Positions 17,639-25,832 of a stretch of DNA of 64,000 bases are shown here, piece by piece (the first letter of the stretch is position 1; every line of letters starts with the position of its first letter). The position numbers were made by a program, and so were the translations under genes. Under the pieces are notes generated by a model. The model was not told the origin of the DNA. It searched no databases and saw only the letters and a program-made list of their open reading frames with translations. Location of the stretch: positions 1 to 64,000 of the forward strand of contig JBDVXK010000024.1 of assembly GCA_039964455.1 (NCBI GenBank). The letters run 5' to 3'. Source of the stretch: CALJFL01 sp039964455 (GTDB lineage: Bacteria > Pseudomonadota > Gammaproteobacteria > Pseudomonadales > Halieaceae).

Positions 17639-19114
17639 ATGGCGCTGTTTTTCTTCATTTGGCTGATGCTACTCAATGTTTCTATATTTTCTTTCCCGGC
17701 TTCAGCTGAAAGTACCGAAAGAGACATAAGCATTGACTCAGAACCCGCGTTGCAACAGCTGATAGATTCGCTGGAAGAACTTCGAATCAGCCATGAGGTT
17801 GCTGCATTTGGCCTGCTGATAATCGAAAAGGATGCCGTAGTAACCCTCAGTACCCGCGGGGTCGCCAATCGCGACTCAGATGAACCTATTAGCGATGACG
17901 CTGTTTTTCGAATAGGGTCTATCAGCAAACTATTCACCGGGTTGGTAGCCGCCCAACTCTCTGCAGATAATGTGTTGGATCTCGATACGCCGATCAAACG
18001 CTGGCCTGTAAACGACGCCTACACCAACCCCTGGACAGACAAACACCCAGTCACCACCGCCCAACTCCTGGAGCACACCGCCGGCCTCACAGACTTAAGC
18101 AAGCCAGAGTGGGACTATTCTGACCCTCGCCAGTTACCACTTGGCAAGACACTGCGACTTCACCCAGATGCACGCACAGCGCAATGGGCTCCTGGTCTGC
18201 ATTACTCCTACTCCAATGCGGGCGCGGGCCTGGCAGCCTATGTGATGGAACTGGCGACCGACAAACCTTATGAACAACTTCTTCAGGAGATCGTGCTTAC
18301 ACCACTGGCCATGAACTCTACATCGGCTCTCCCTCCCAGTGGCAACAGATTGGCACAGGGCTACAACACCGATGGCAGGACCCCGATACCTTACTGGCAT
18401 CAGATTTTCAGGCCTTTCGGCGCCATCAACAGTACCCTGGCAGACATGTCGAAACTGCTGAGGGTCCTGCTCAATAAGGGAACACTGGACGGACAGAGGT
18501 TTTACACCGAGGCTGTTATTGAGCGAACGGAGCTGCTTACAACCTCCCTGGCCTCCCGAAACGGACTACAACATGGCTATGGACTGGGTAATTACAACTG
18601 GTACCGCGACGGCATAGAGTTTCATGGGCATGGCGGTGATGCCGACGGCTACCTTTCGCGAATGGGTTATAACCGAACAACCAATAGCGGCTACTTTCTG
18701 GTCATCACGGCATTCCAGCCGGCCACGCTAAAGAAGATGACAACGCTGGTTGAGAAATACTTGATCAGAGATGCTGCTTCGCCCCCGGCCGCAGCGGACT
18801 GGAGCCTCACCGATGACGATATCGCCGCCATCACTGGCAACTATGAACGTACTACCAGACGATTCCCAACCAGCAAGAGTACGAGCAAAGGGGCCGTTCT
18901 ACGCATTTTTTCAAGAGATTCAAATGCCCTGTATTACCAGCACGGCGAAAAAAAGCCGGTGCGCCTACTGCCAGTGACGGACAATCTGTTTCGTCATGAA
19001 AACGAGGTGACCGCGACGCTCTTTATAGGCGCGGGCGAGGATGGCGACATTTACTTCCAGAGCGGCTCCGATAATTTCCGACGGATTTCTGCTACGGAAA
19101 CTGGCGGAGAATAA
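17639..19114 (+). CDS. Beta-lactamase-fold serine hydrolase (penicillin-binding protein / esterase type)
   Basis: The protein begins with a signal-like hydrophobic segment (MALFFFIWLMLL, ending PASA) and a serine beta-lactamase-type domain. The active-site SISKL motif (SxxK) lies near residue 100, a YSN motif near 195, and a HGGDADGY segment stands at the usual third-motif position. That pattern fits class C-related esterases and D-aminopeptidases rather than true beta-lactamases. A C-terminal beta domain of about 120 residues follows. The ATG at 17639 is preferred over the one at 17588, since the latter would overlap the start region of the divergent lipoprotein gene. The start is uncertain. 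Confidence 0.85.
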   Translation: MALFFFIWLMLLNVSIFSFPASAESTERDISIDSEPALQQLIDSLEELRISHEVAAFGLLIIEKDAVVTLSTRGVANRDSDEPISDDAVFRIGSISKLFTGLVAAQLSADNVLDLDTPIKRWPVNDAYTNPWTDKHPVTTAQLLEHTAGLTDLSKPEWDYSDPRQLPLGKTLRLHPDARTAQWAPGLHYSYSNAGAGLAAYVMELATDKPYEQLLQEIVLTPLAMNSTSALPPSGNRLAQGYNTDGRTPIPYWHQIFRPFGAINSTLADMSKLLRVLLNKGTLDGQRFYTEAVIERTELLTTSLASRNGLQHGYGLGNYNWYRDGIEFHGHGGDADGYLSRMGYNRTTNSGYFLVITAFQPATLKKMTTLVEKYLIRDAASPPAAADWSLTDDDIAAITGNYERTTRRFPTSKSTSKGAVLRIFSRDSNALYYQHGEKKPVRLLPVTDNLFRHENEVTATLFIGAGEDGDIYFQSGSDNFRRISATETGGE

Positions 19115-19616
19115 GCGTATCGCCACGTTGGGTAAATTCGATATGACGCAGGAATGACATGCCCAAAAGAACCTGCTCCGAAGTTAACCCGGGCGTAATT
19201 CCCGCGCGCACATTTTGCAATTCGATATCACCGACACTGACCGTATCAAGGTTGGCAGAATAGCTTGTCGCAACACCATTGGCGGTGCGCGTGGCAAAAG
19301 GCTGGCCGCGCGGGATAGCCAACTTACGCGCGACCGCGTCAGGAATAGCAACCCCGGTAGCTCCGGTATCCAGCATAAAGACCACCGGACGACCATTGAT
19401 TGCGCCAGATGCCACATAATGGCCGGCGCGATTCCGTTTCAGCACAACCTCCCGAACACCATTCTCTGAATACTGTGTTTCCAGCGATTGATTGGGATTT
19501 TCTCGCTTACCCAACAGGTCACTAAAGAAGAACACCAGCAACACCATCAAAATCAGCCAGGCAATGGCCTGCATTACCGTGCCCATACGCTTCTGCGGAT
19601 GATGCTGTGCCGTCAT
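19092..19616 (-). CDS. Membrane-anchored retropepsin-like aspartyl protease
   Basis: The 174-residue protein has one N-terminal membrane segment (about 14-34) and a clan-AA aspartyl protease domain with the active-site motif FMLDTGATGVAI near residue 80. This resembles the TIGR02281-type periplasmic family. Such enzymes act as dimers because each chain has a single DTG motif. Its start codon overlaps the stop of the ABC transporter gene by four bases (ATGA), so the two are translated together. It ends with a 23-base overlap of the convergent hydrolase gene. Confidence 0.87.
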   Translation of the reverse strand: MTAQHHPQKRMGTVMQAIAWLILMVLLVFFFSDLLGKRENPNQSLETQYSENGVREVVLKRNRAGHYVASGAINGRPVVFMLDTGATGVAIPDAVARKLAIPRGQPFATRTANGVATSYSANLDTVSVGDIELQNVRAGITPGLTSEQVLLGMSFLRHIEFTQRGDTLILRQFP

Positions 19617-21424
19617 GACGCATCGAGCTGCGGCTCAAGCGCGCGCTGCTTCTGCTGGGTTCGCCACAAATCAGCGTACTGCCCGTCTTTCGCTAGCAGG
19701 CTGGCATGATCACCCTGCTCCACCACAACGCCTTCATGCAGCACCAGAATCTGATCGGCATCTACAACAGTCGACAGGCGATGCGCTATCGCGAGGCTGG
19801 TGTGCTGTTGTGCCAATTCCGCCAGCGAGTCGAGAATCGCCCTCTCTGATTTACTGTCCAGGGAGGAGGTTGCCTCGTCGAACACCAGAATCGGCGCATC
19901 CTTCAAAATTGTTCTGGCGATTGAAACTCGTTGCTTCTCACCCCCGGAAAGTTTCAGCCCGCGCTCTCCCACTCTCGTGGCGTGACCCTGCGGCAGACTG
20001 GCAACAAAGTGGGCAAGATGGGCGGTCTCAATGGCTGCCTCTACCTCGGCGTCACTGGCGTCGGGCCGGCCATAGCGAACATTTTCAAATAAAGTATCGT
20101 TAAACAGCACAGTATCCTGGGGGACAATTCCTATGGCATTGCGCAAGGAAGTACGTGTGACCTCACTAAGGTTCTGGCCCGAGATCAGTATCTGGCCGTG
20201 CTGAGGGTCATAAAATCGAAACAGCAGCTTTACCAATGTCGACTTTCCGGCGCCACTGGCTCCTACCACCGCCACTTTCTGCCCGGGCTCTATCCTGAAG
20301 CTTACGCCCTTGAGAATCGCCCGATCAGCCTGATAGCCAAAGTGAACATCCCTGAATTCAATGGCGGAATCCGCGACTACCAGGTCTGCAGCGCCGGGCT
20401 TATCCAGCACCGTGGGCTGCAGTGCCAGCAGGTCGAACATCTTTTCAATGTTCGCCATGGAGCCTTTAATTTCACGATAAACAAAGCCCAGAAACCCGAG
20501 AGGCATGAATAGTTGAATGACAAATTGGTTGATAAGGACAAAATCACCCAGCCCCAGCGTACCGGCTCGAACCTGCCAAACCGCCATACCAACCAACAGC
20601 GTCTGCGCTATCGCTATAATCAGCGCCTGACCACCATTGAGTGTAAACAGCGACAGCCGGTTTTTACGACGGGCTAACTCCCAGACTGCTAGCGACTCAT
20701 CGTAGCGGCGCGCCTCAAAGCCCTCATTGGTAAAGTACTTCACGGTCTCAAAGTTAAGCAGGCTATCTACGGCTCGGGTGTTACTGGTTGAATCGGCTTC
20801 ATTCATCTCGCGCACATATTGGGTGCGCCACTCTGTGGCCCGCACTGAGAACAAGCCGTAGGCGAAAACAGCAACCAGCACAGTCACTGCAAATGAGGGG
20901 CCATAGCTAAAGAGCAGGATGCCCGCCACCATCGCGATTTCAAACAGTGTGGGCGCAATATTGAACACGAAGAACCGCATCAGGAAACTGATGCCGGTGG
21001 TGCCACGCTCGATATCTCGGGCGAGCCCGCCAGTCTGACGATTCAGGTGATACTCGAGATCCAGCGAGTGAACATGTTCGAAGACCTTGAGGCCGATACG
21101 CCGCATAGCCCGCTCGGTTACGCGGCCAAATACGGTGTCGCGTAGTTCACCGAAGAAAACATTGGCAAAGCGGGCTGCACCATAGGCAACCACCAGGCCC
21201 AGTAAAAGCACGGGTGCCGTCGCCGCCACGCTATCAAGCTCCAGGCTATCAACCAGGTGTTTAAGCAAAAAAGGTATCGCGAGGATTGCTCCCTTAGCCA
21301 GCAACAAACAGGCCATGGCAATAGCCACGCGCGCCCGGCTTTCACTGAGGAAGGGCCAGATGTGGGCCAATAGCCGCCAGTTCAGGCTGCCCCCCTCAGT
21401 GGGCTCGAAATTTCCGTGACGCAT
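19613..21424 (-). CDS. ATM1/HMT1-type ABC exporter (fused permease and ATPase)
   Basis: This is a 603-residue half-transporter. The N-terminal 320 residues hold six predicted membrane helices of the ABC type I exporter fold, including FGELRDTVFGRVTERAMRR. The nucleotide-binding domain follows with Walker A GASGAGKST, signature LSGGEKQR, a Walker B ending LVFDEATSSLD and a His switch. The sequence character is that of the ATM1 group, which exports glutathione or sulfur-containing compounds. It follows the membrane TerB gene by eight bases and is coupled to the aspartyl protease gene. Confidence 0.92.
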   Translation of the reverse strand: MRHGNFEPTEGGSLNWRLLAHIWPFLSESRARVAIAMACLLLAKGAILAIPFLLKHLVDSLELDSVAATAPVLLLGLVVAYGAARFANVFFGELRDTVFGRVTERAMRRIGLKVFEHVHSLDLEYHLNRQTGGLARDIERGTTGISFLMRFFVFNIAPTLFEIAMVAGILLFSYGPSFAVTVLVAVFAYGLFSVRATEWRTQYVREMNEADSTSNTRAVDSLLNFETVKYFTNEGFEARRYDESLAVWELARRKNRLSLFTLNGGQALIIAIAQTLLVGMAVWQVRAGTLGLGDFVLINQFVIQLFMPLGFLGFVYREIKGSMANIEKMFDLLALQPTVLDKPGAADLVVADSAIEFRDVHFGYQADRAILKGVSFRIEPGQKVAVVGASGAGKSTLVKLLFRFYDPQHGQILISGQNLSEVTRTSLRNAIGIVPQDTVLFNDTLFENVRYGRPDASDAEVEAAIETAHLAHFVASLPQGHATRVGERGLKLSGGEKQRVSIARTILKDAPILVFDEATSSLDSKSERAILDSLAELAQQHTSLAIAHRLSTVVDADQILVLHEGVVVEQGDHASLLAKDGQYADLWRTQQKQRALEPQLDAS

Positions 21425-21432
21425 GGTTGAGT

Positions 21433-22383
21433 CTAATTATCCTCTTGTACTTTCAAGGTGGCGGTTATATCTACGACAACCGTAAAGAAGCCCATTGCGC
21501 GGTATTCGAGACAAACGACATCGGCGTAGGCGTGGGAGTAAAAATGACCGACGGTGTACCCCTTGCCCCCCGCGTAATTATGAGGCTCTACGCCAACCAG
21601 CATCAGCTCCACTGCTTCTTCCTGTTCTTTATCCTGCGGCGCAATGACAACCTGAAATATGGGCTCGGCTTCGCTGGCACTGAGGTAGCTTTGCAATACG
21701 CCGCGGGCCTCATCCAAGGCAATCTGCTCCTCTTTAGCCACCTCATCATCGGCAGCAATAATAGCTTCCAGAATATCCTGCAGATGGCCGACCTGGGACA
21801 GCGGTGGCGTTGTCGACAGATAAGCTTCCAAGGCTTCCTGAACATGAATTATCCGACTCTTGCCCGAAAATTCATCCTGGATTCCATCCCAGTCGGGCAC
21901 CAGGTTCCAATCCCTGGCAAAGGTCTCAATGATATCTTTCTCTCGCTGGTCTACCTTGCCATCAACAGCCGCCATCGTGGTTAACACCTGCAATAGCTGA
22001 GGGGCAGCAGCGGGCCTGACCAGCTGTTTTGCAAGGGTAGAGATCTCTGAGCGCTCCCTGGAGATAGAGTCGACTACAAGCCGCCAGAAGCCGCGCTTCC
22101 GCTTACCCTTTACCCAGAAGCCAGCACCGACCATTACCACCAGCACTGCCGAGGTCAGCCAGATAAGGCTATCAATAATGCCCAGCAATTCACCCTTGTT
22201 GATGAAGTACAAGCCAAAGAAAAATAGTGGTATCGATTCAACCAGAATACCTGGAATGGAAACGCTGTCTGCGACTTCCTCGATGTGCTTACGGGACCAC
22301 AATTTGTTGAGTTGCAAATACGCGGCCGTCGCCGCAAATAGCAGGGAACAATAGGCCAATACGTTAATGATGGTGTCGAGCAA
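21433..22383 (-). CDS. Membrane protein with TerB-type domain
   Basis: The 316-residue protein has three N-terminal hydrophobic segments (about 5-25, 45-62 and 70-90) and a TerB-type helical domain from about 130 to 230. The metal-binding-like acidic motifs AAVDGKVDQREKD and AADDEVAKEEQ match those in the TerB gene at 15650. A C-terminal beta-rich region of about 80 residues has no recognised family. The start is a TTG with no strong ribosome site, so it is uncertain. The gene lies in a minus-strand group with the ABC exporter and the aspartyl protease. Confidence 0.78.
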   Translation of the reverse strand: MLDTIINVLAYCSLLFAATAAYLQLNKLWSRKHIEEVADSVSIPGILVESIPLFFFGLYFINKGELLGIIDSLIWLTSAVLVVMVGAGFWVKGKRKRGFWRLVVDSISRERSEISTLAKQLVRPAAAPQLLQVLTTMAAVDGKVDQREKDIIETFARDWNLVPDWDGIQDEFSGKSRIIHVQEALEAYLSTTPPLSQVGHLQDILEAIIAADDEVAKEEQIALDEARGVLQSYLSASEAEPIFQVVIAPQDKEQEEAVELMLVGVEPHNYAGGKGYTVGHFYSHAYADVVCLEYRAMGFFTVVVDITATLKVQEDN

Positions 22384-22448
22384 CGAGATGTCCGCGCGGC
22401 TGGTGATTCAGGCGGCTAATCTAGCACATTCGAGCAATCGGTTCGCTG

Positions 22449-22964
22449 CTAGCCGGAGTTCTGCCTGAGCGGCGGGGCATCGGTCGGGGCAATCGTTTCG
22501 ATCAGGGCATTGCCGAGCTGATTGATCACCCGTGCCATATCGCGGGAAAGGTTCAGTGTCATCAAACCGAAATCCTGAGGGTGCTCCACGTGTAGCCTGC
22601 TGAACACCAGCGAGCTGATTTCGAGCAGAATGGAGTCGCTTGCCGCGATAGCGTCACCGCTATGGGGTTGCAGCGCTATCATAGCGACAAAACCCAACTC
22701 ACCACCTTGGCCGACAGAACGGGTATTCACCCGCCGCCCCTCATGATGCTTATAAAAATCCAGACAGCCATCGCAAACAACAAAGAAGGAGTCGCCAGAG
22801 TCCCCGGCTGAAAAAATCACTTCGTCAGCAGCAACGCTTAAAATAACGCCCTGATCGAGGAGAAAACGGGTGGCGGCATCAGACAATGCGCCAAAAATTG
22901 AGCCTTCATTCAACTCGGTGGGATCCAGAGTTTCACCAAGCTGCTCTACTGATAGTTTCTTCAT
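22449..22964 (-). CDS. Cyclic nucleotide-binding-domain protein
   Basis: The 171-residue protein consists of one cNMP-binding domain (about 30-145) preceded by a short helix. The region GDSGDSFFVVCDGCLDFYKHHEGRRV is the typical first part, followed by GELGFVAMIALQPHSGDAIAASD, where the phosphate-binding cassette normally sits. The canonical RxAT/S pattern of that cassette is only partly present, so binding of cAMP or cGMP is uncertain. There is no DNA-binding helix-turn-helix, which sets it apart from CRP regulators. It lies first in the minus-strand group, 65 bases before the TerB membrane gene. Confidence 0.85.
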   Translation of the reverse strand: MKKLSVEQLGETLDPTELNEGSIFGALSDAATRFLLDQGVILSVAADEVIFSAGDSGDSFFVVCDGCLDFYKHHEGRRVNTRSVGQGGELGFVAMIALQPHSGDAIAASDSILLEISSLVFSRLHVEHPQDFGLMTLNLSRDMARVINQLGNALIETIAPTDAPPLRQNSG

Positions 22965-23257
22965 ACAACAACGACGCCTTCCAACATCGATAAACCCTGA
23001 CTACACACAGATAATTATAGCTTTCCGACAAGCAAAATCCGCGTATTTCAGGCCGGTTTAAATGGTAAAAAGTCGAAGTATTAGTTCACATTTTTCGTAC
23101 AAAGTTCCGGGCAACGATAGGCGGCACACCTTGGCTGTACACCGAATCCGAACTCTCGAAAGGGAAGTGTGCAAATCGCCCTCCTTACACCCGCTACGAT
23201 TAGCCAGACCATGGCAAACTCGGCTATCCTTGCGCCACTGTCAAAAGAGGATTCACT
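22965..23257. other. Divergent intergenic region, no gene seen
   Basis: About 290 bases separate the cNMP-binding gene (minus strand) from the sorbosone dehydrogenase gene (plus strand). I see no coding pattern, RNA fold or clear operator. It ends with an AAGAGG ribosome site seven bases before the GTG start at 23258. Promoters for both directions must lie here, but I cannot place them with confidence. Confidence 0.6.
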
Positions 23258-24757
23258 GTGCGCAAATTACTTTACGTTGTCGTCGCCCTGCTGATGCTGC
23301 CTGTACTGGGTATAGGGGCACTGATCGCCATGGGTACCATTGATACCAGCAGCGTCCGGATGATGCTGAATGTGATGGGCGGGGTTGGCGGGCCAGAGGC
23401 CAGCGATGAGCTTGTCCAGCAGCGCTATTCGCTACCAGAGGGCTTCAAGCTGGAGCTATATGCCAACGGCATTCCACGTGCTCGCTTCCTGCGCTTTACC
23501 GCTGCCGGAGACCTGCTGGTCAGCCGACCTCATGCTGGCGATGTGCTCTTGCTTCGTCGAGATGCCGATGGCGACGGCAAAGCCGATGCCATGGAAACGC
23601 TTATCGCTGACCTGAAGCGGCCACTAGGCCTCGATTTCGCCGGGGAGTGGCTCTATATCGCAGAGAATGACCAGGTGGGTCGAGTCAGGTTTGATGCAGA
23701 AAAGGGCCAATTGGCCGGCGACTACGCACCGGTAATACAAGGGCTGACCGGCGATGGTAACCACTGGTCCAAAACTATCCGGGTGGGCGCAGACCAGAAG
23801 CTCTATCTTGCCCAGGGTTCCACTTGCAATATCTGTGAGGAGCAAGACCAGCGCCGCGCCACCATGATGCGCTTTGACCTCGATGGCAGCAATGGAGAAA
23901 TCATGGCCACCGGGCTACGCAATAGCGTCGGCTTTGACTGGGCGCCATGGAACGGTTTGATGTATGCCACAGATAACGGCCGAGACTTACTGGGAGATGA
24001 TTATCCGCCCTGCGAGCTGAACCAGATCAGCGATGGTAACTTTTATGGCTGGCCCTATTTCAACGGCGACAATGAACCCGACCCCGACATGGGTCCAGAC
24101 CCTAAGGCCGCCGAGCGTTCTCCCACTGCCCCGGCACATGGCTTCCGCGCACACAACGCACCGCTGGGGATGAGTTTTGTGAACGCCCACGGATGGCCTG
24201 AGGACTTTGAAAAAAGCGCTCTGGTGGCCCTGCACGGCTCCTGGAATCGCAGCGAGCCGGACGGCTACAAGGTGGTCTCGCTACACTGGACCGATGCGGG
24301 CATTGAGGAACGCGACTTCCTAAGCGGCTTCGAGCAGGACGGCGATATCAGTGGTAGGCCGGTCGACGTCGCACAAGGACCGGACGGTGCCGTTTACATT
24401 TCTGATGACTATGCAGGCGCTATTTATCGTATCACCTACACCGGCGGTGAAGGGGCGGTGATTGCCCTGGATGATTCAGTAGCGGAAAAACCCAGCGCCT
24501 CGGACGACAGTTGGTTGGCGACTGCCGATTTGGATGCTCTGCAAGCGCAGGGCCAGCAGCTGTACTCAGACAACGGCTGCGCAGAATGTCATGAGGGCGG
24601 CGAAAGTCCGGTGTTACTGACAGACCTCAGTCAGCGACTGAACCACGCTGCTGTCATAGACGCGCTAAAGGCACCGCAGGCACCTATGCCCATTTATCCG
24701 CTGAATGAAGCGCAGTACCAGGCACTGGCTGTCTATCTGCTGCGCGAGGAGGACTAA
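23258..24757 (+). CDS. Sorbosone-dehydrogenase-type propeller protein with C-terminal cytochrome c
   Basis: The 499-residue protein begins with a signal or anchor segment (LLYVVVALLMLPVLGIGALIAMG). A propeller of the PQQ-dependent glucose/sorbosone dehydrogenase fold follows (about 50-400), with segments such as LYIAEN, GLRNSVGFDWAPW, ATDNGRDLLGDDYPP and ALHGSWNR. The last 90 residues are a cytochrome c domain with the haem motif CAECH. The protein probably oxidises a sugar or aldehyde in the periplasm and passes electrons to its own haem. The start is a GTG with a good AAGAGG site. The RidA-like gene follows after four bases. Confidence 0.9.
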   Translation: MRKLLYVVVALLMLPVLGIGALIAMGTIDTSSVRMMLNVMGGVGGPEASDELVQQRYSLPEGFKLELYANGIPRARFLRFTAAGDLLVSRPHAGDVLLLRRDADGDGKADAMETLIADLKRPLGLDFAGEWLYIAENDQVGRVRFDAEKGQLAGDYAPVIQGLTGDGNHWSKTIRVGADQKLYLAQGSTCNICEEQDQRRATMMRFDLDGSNGEIMATGLRNSVGFDWAPWNGLMYATDNGRDLLGDDYPPCELNQISDGNFYGWPYFNGDNEPDPDMGPDPKAAERSPTAPAHGFRAHNAPLGMSFVNAHGWPEDFEKSALVALHGSWNRSEPDGYKVVSLHWTDAGIEERDFLSGFEQDGDISGRPVDVAQGPDGAVYISDDYAGAIYRITYTGGEGAVIALDDSVAEKPSASDDSWLATADLDALQAQGQQLYSDNGCAECHEGGESPVLLTDLSQRLNHAAVIDALKAPQAPMPIYPLNEAQYQALAVYLLREED

Positions 24758-24761
24758 GTCA

Positions 24762-25148
24762 ATGAAACTGGAACAAATTAAGACCACGCCAGACCCTTTT
24801 GAGCCATTTCATATCTCACAGGCCATTCGCCACGGTGAACTGGTGTATGTCTCTGGACAGGCCGCGCTGGATCTGGAGGGCAATATAGTCGGCGCGGGTG
24901 ACTTCGATGCCCAGGCCGAACAGGTCTTCAAAAATCTGGCTGACGTGCTTGCCGCTGCGGGCTCCAGCCTGGCCAACGTTATCAAGGTGACCATCTTCCT
25001 CAAGGACATGAGTAACTTCCCGAAGATCATCGCACTCAGGGAGCAGTACTTCAGCCCCCCCTACCCCGCCGACACAATCGTTGAAGTCAGTGCCCTGGCG
25101 CTGCCTGAACTCGATATCGAGATAGAGGCGATCGCGGCAACTGTCTAG
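24762..25148 (+). CDS. RidA-family protein lacking the usual catalytic Arg
   Basis: The 128-residue protein has the RidA (YjgF/YER057c) trimer fold, with the HGELVYVSGQ and VIKVTIFLKDM segments. In archetypal RidA the conserved PAR motif supplies the Arg needed for 2-aminoacrylate deamination. Here the same place reads PADTIVEV, with Asp. The enzyme is therefore likely to belong to a Rid subgroup with another activity. The start ATG at 24762 lies just after the dehydrogenase stop, with GAGGAGGA ahead of it. It is likely co-transcribed with the sorbosone dehydrogenase and SOUL genes. Confidence 0.88.
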   Translation: MKLEQIKTTPDPFEPFHISQAIRHGELVYVSGQAALDLEGNIVGAGDFDAQAEQVFKNLADVLAAAGSSLANVIKVTIFLKDMSNFPKIIALREQYFSPPYPADTIVEVSALALPELDIEIEAIAATV

Positions 25149-25205
25149 CCATGATCTGGCACAGGCCGGGCGACGTAGTTAGCAGTATGTTACGGAGGCC
25201 TACCT

Positions 25206-25832
25206 ATGACCCTTTTCGCTGCACCACGGCACGCACTCACGCTCGCCGCGTTACTTTCCTTTGCGGTGTTCGCACCCATGGCTAACAGTATCGAAGAACC
25301 AAAGTTTGAACTGCTGATGAAGGTCGACGATATAGAGATCAGGCGCTATGAGCCCTCTATTCAGGCCTTTACGGTTATGCCCGGTTACAGCAGCGGTGGT
25401 TTTCGGCGCTTGGCCGGCTACATTTTTGGCGGTAACGAGCAAGACCAATCCATTGCGATGACGGCCCCCGTGCAGGAAACCATGAGTGGCAACGATGGCG
25501 AAATGGCCTTCACCATGCCCAGCGAATACGGCATGGACGACCTGCCCAACCCCGAGAATGAGAATGTAGAGCTGAGAAACGTACCAGAGCGAACCGTGGC
25601 AGTCATCGTGTTTAGTGGACGCGCCAATGATGCAAAAGCGGAGAAGCAGTGGCAGGAATTGTCGGCAAAGCTCTCTGCCGAGGGTATTAACGTGACAGGG
25701 CAACCCCTGCTCAATCAGTACAACCCGCCCTGGACGCTACCTTTCTTACGTCGCAATGAGGTGATGGTGGAGATTGAAACCGCGTCTCTACCGACACTTG
25801 CCGATAGAGACACGTCTATTAACGAGGATTAA
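25206..25832 (+). CDS. SOUL-type haem-binding protein, exported
   Basis: The 208-residue protein has an N-terminal signal (hydrophobic 10-27) and one SOUL/p22HBP domain, with the segments FELLMKVDDIEIRRYE, GGFRRLAGYIFGGNE, IAMTAPV and FTMPSEYGMDDLP. SOUL proteins bind haem or tetrapyrroles. The location after a cytochrome c fusion and a Rid-like protein suggests a periplasmic haem-linked role, which is inference. The coding region overlaps the convergent TonB receptor gene by four bases. An ATG at 25206 with a GAGG site is used. Confidence 0.88.
   Translation: MTLFAAPRHALTLAALLSFAVFAPMANSIEEPKFELLMKVDDIEIRRYEPSIQAFTVMPGYSSGGFRRLAGYIFGGNEQDQSIAMTAPVQETMSGNDGEMAFTMPSEYGMDDLPNPENENVELRNVPERTVAVIVFSGRANDAKAEKQWQELSAKLSAEGINVTGQPLLNQYNPPWTLPFLRRNEVMVEIETASLPTLADRDTSINED

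Noticed and set aside
17599..17997. N-terminal extension of the lipoprotein gene at 16930
   Set aside because: It runs antisense to the hydrolase gene, and a clean lipoprotein signal begins at 17598.
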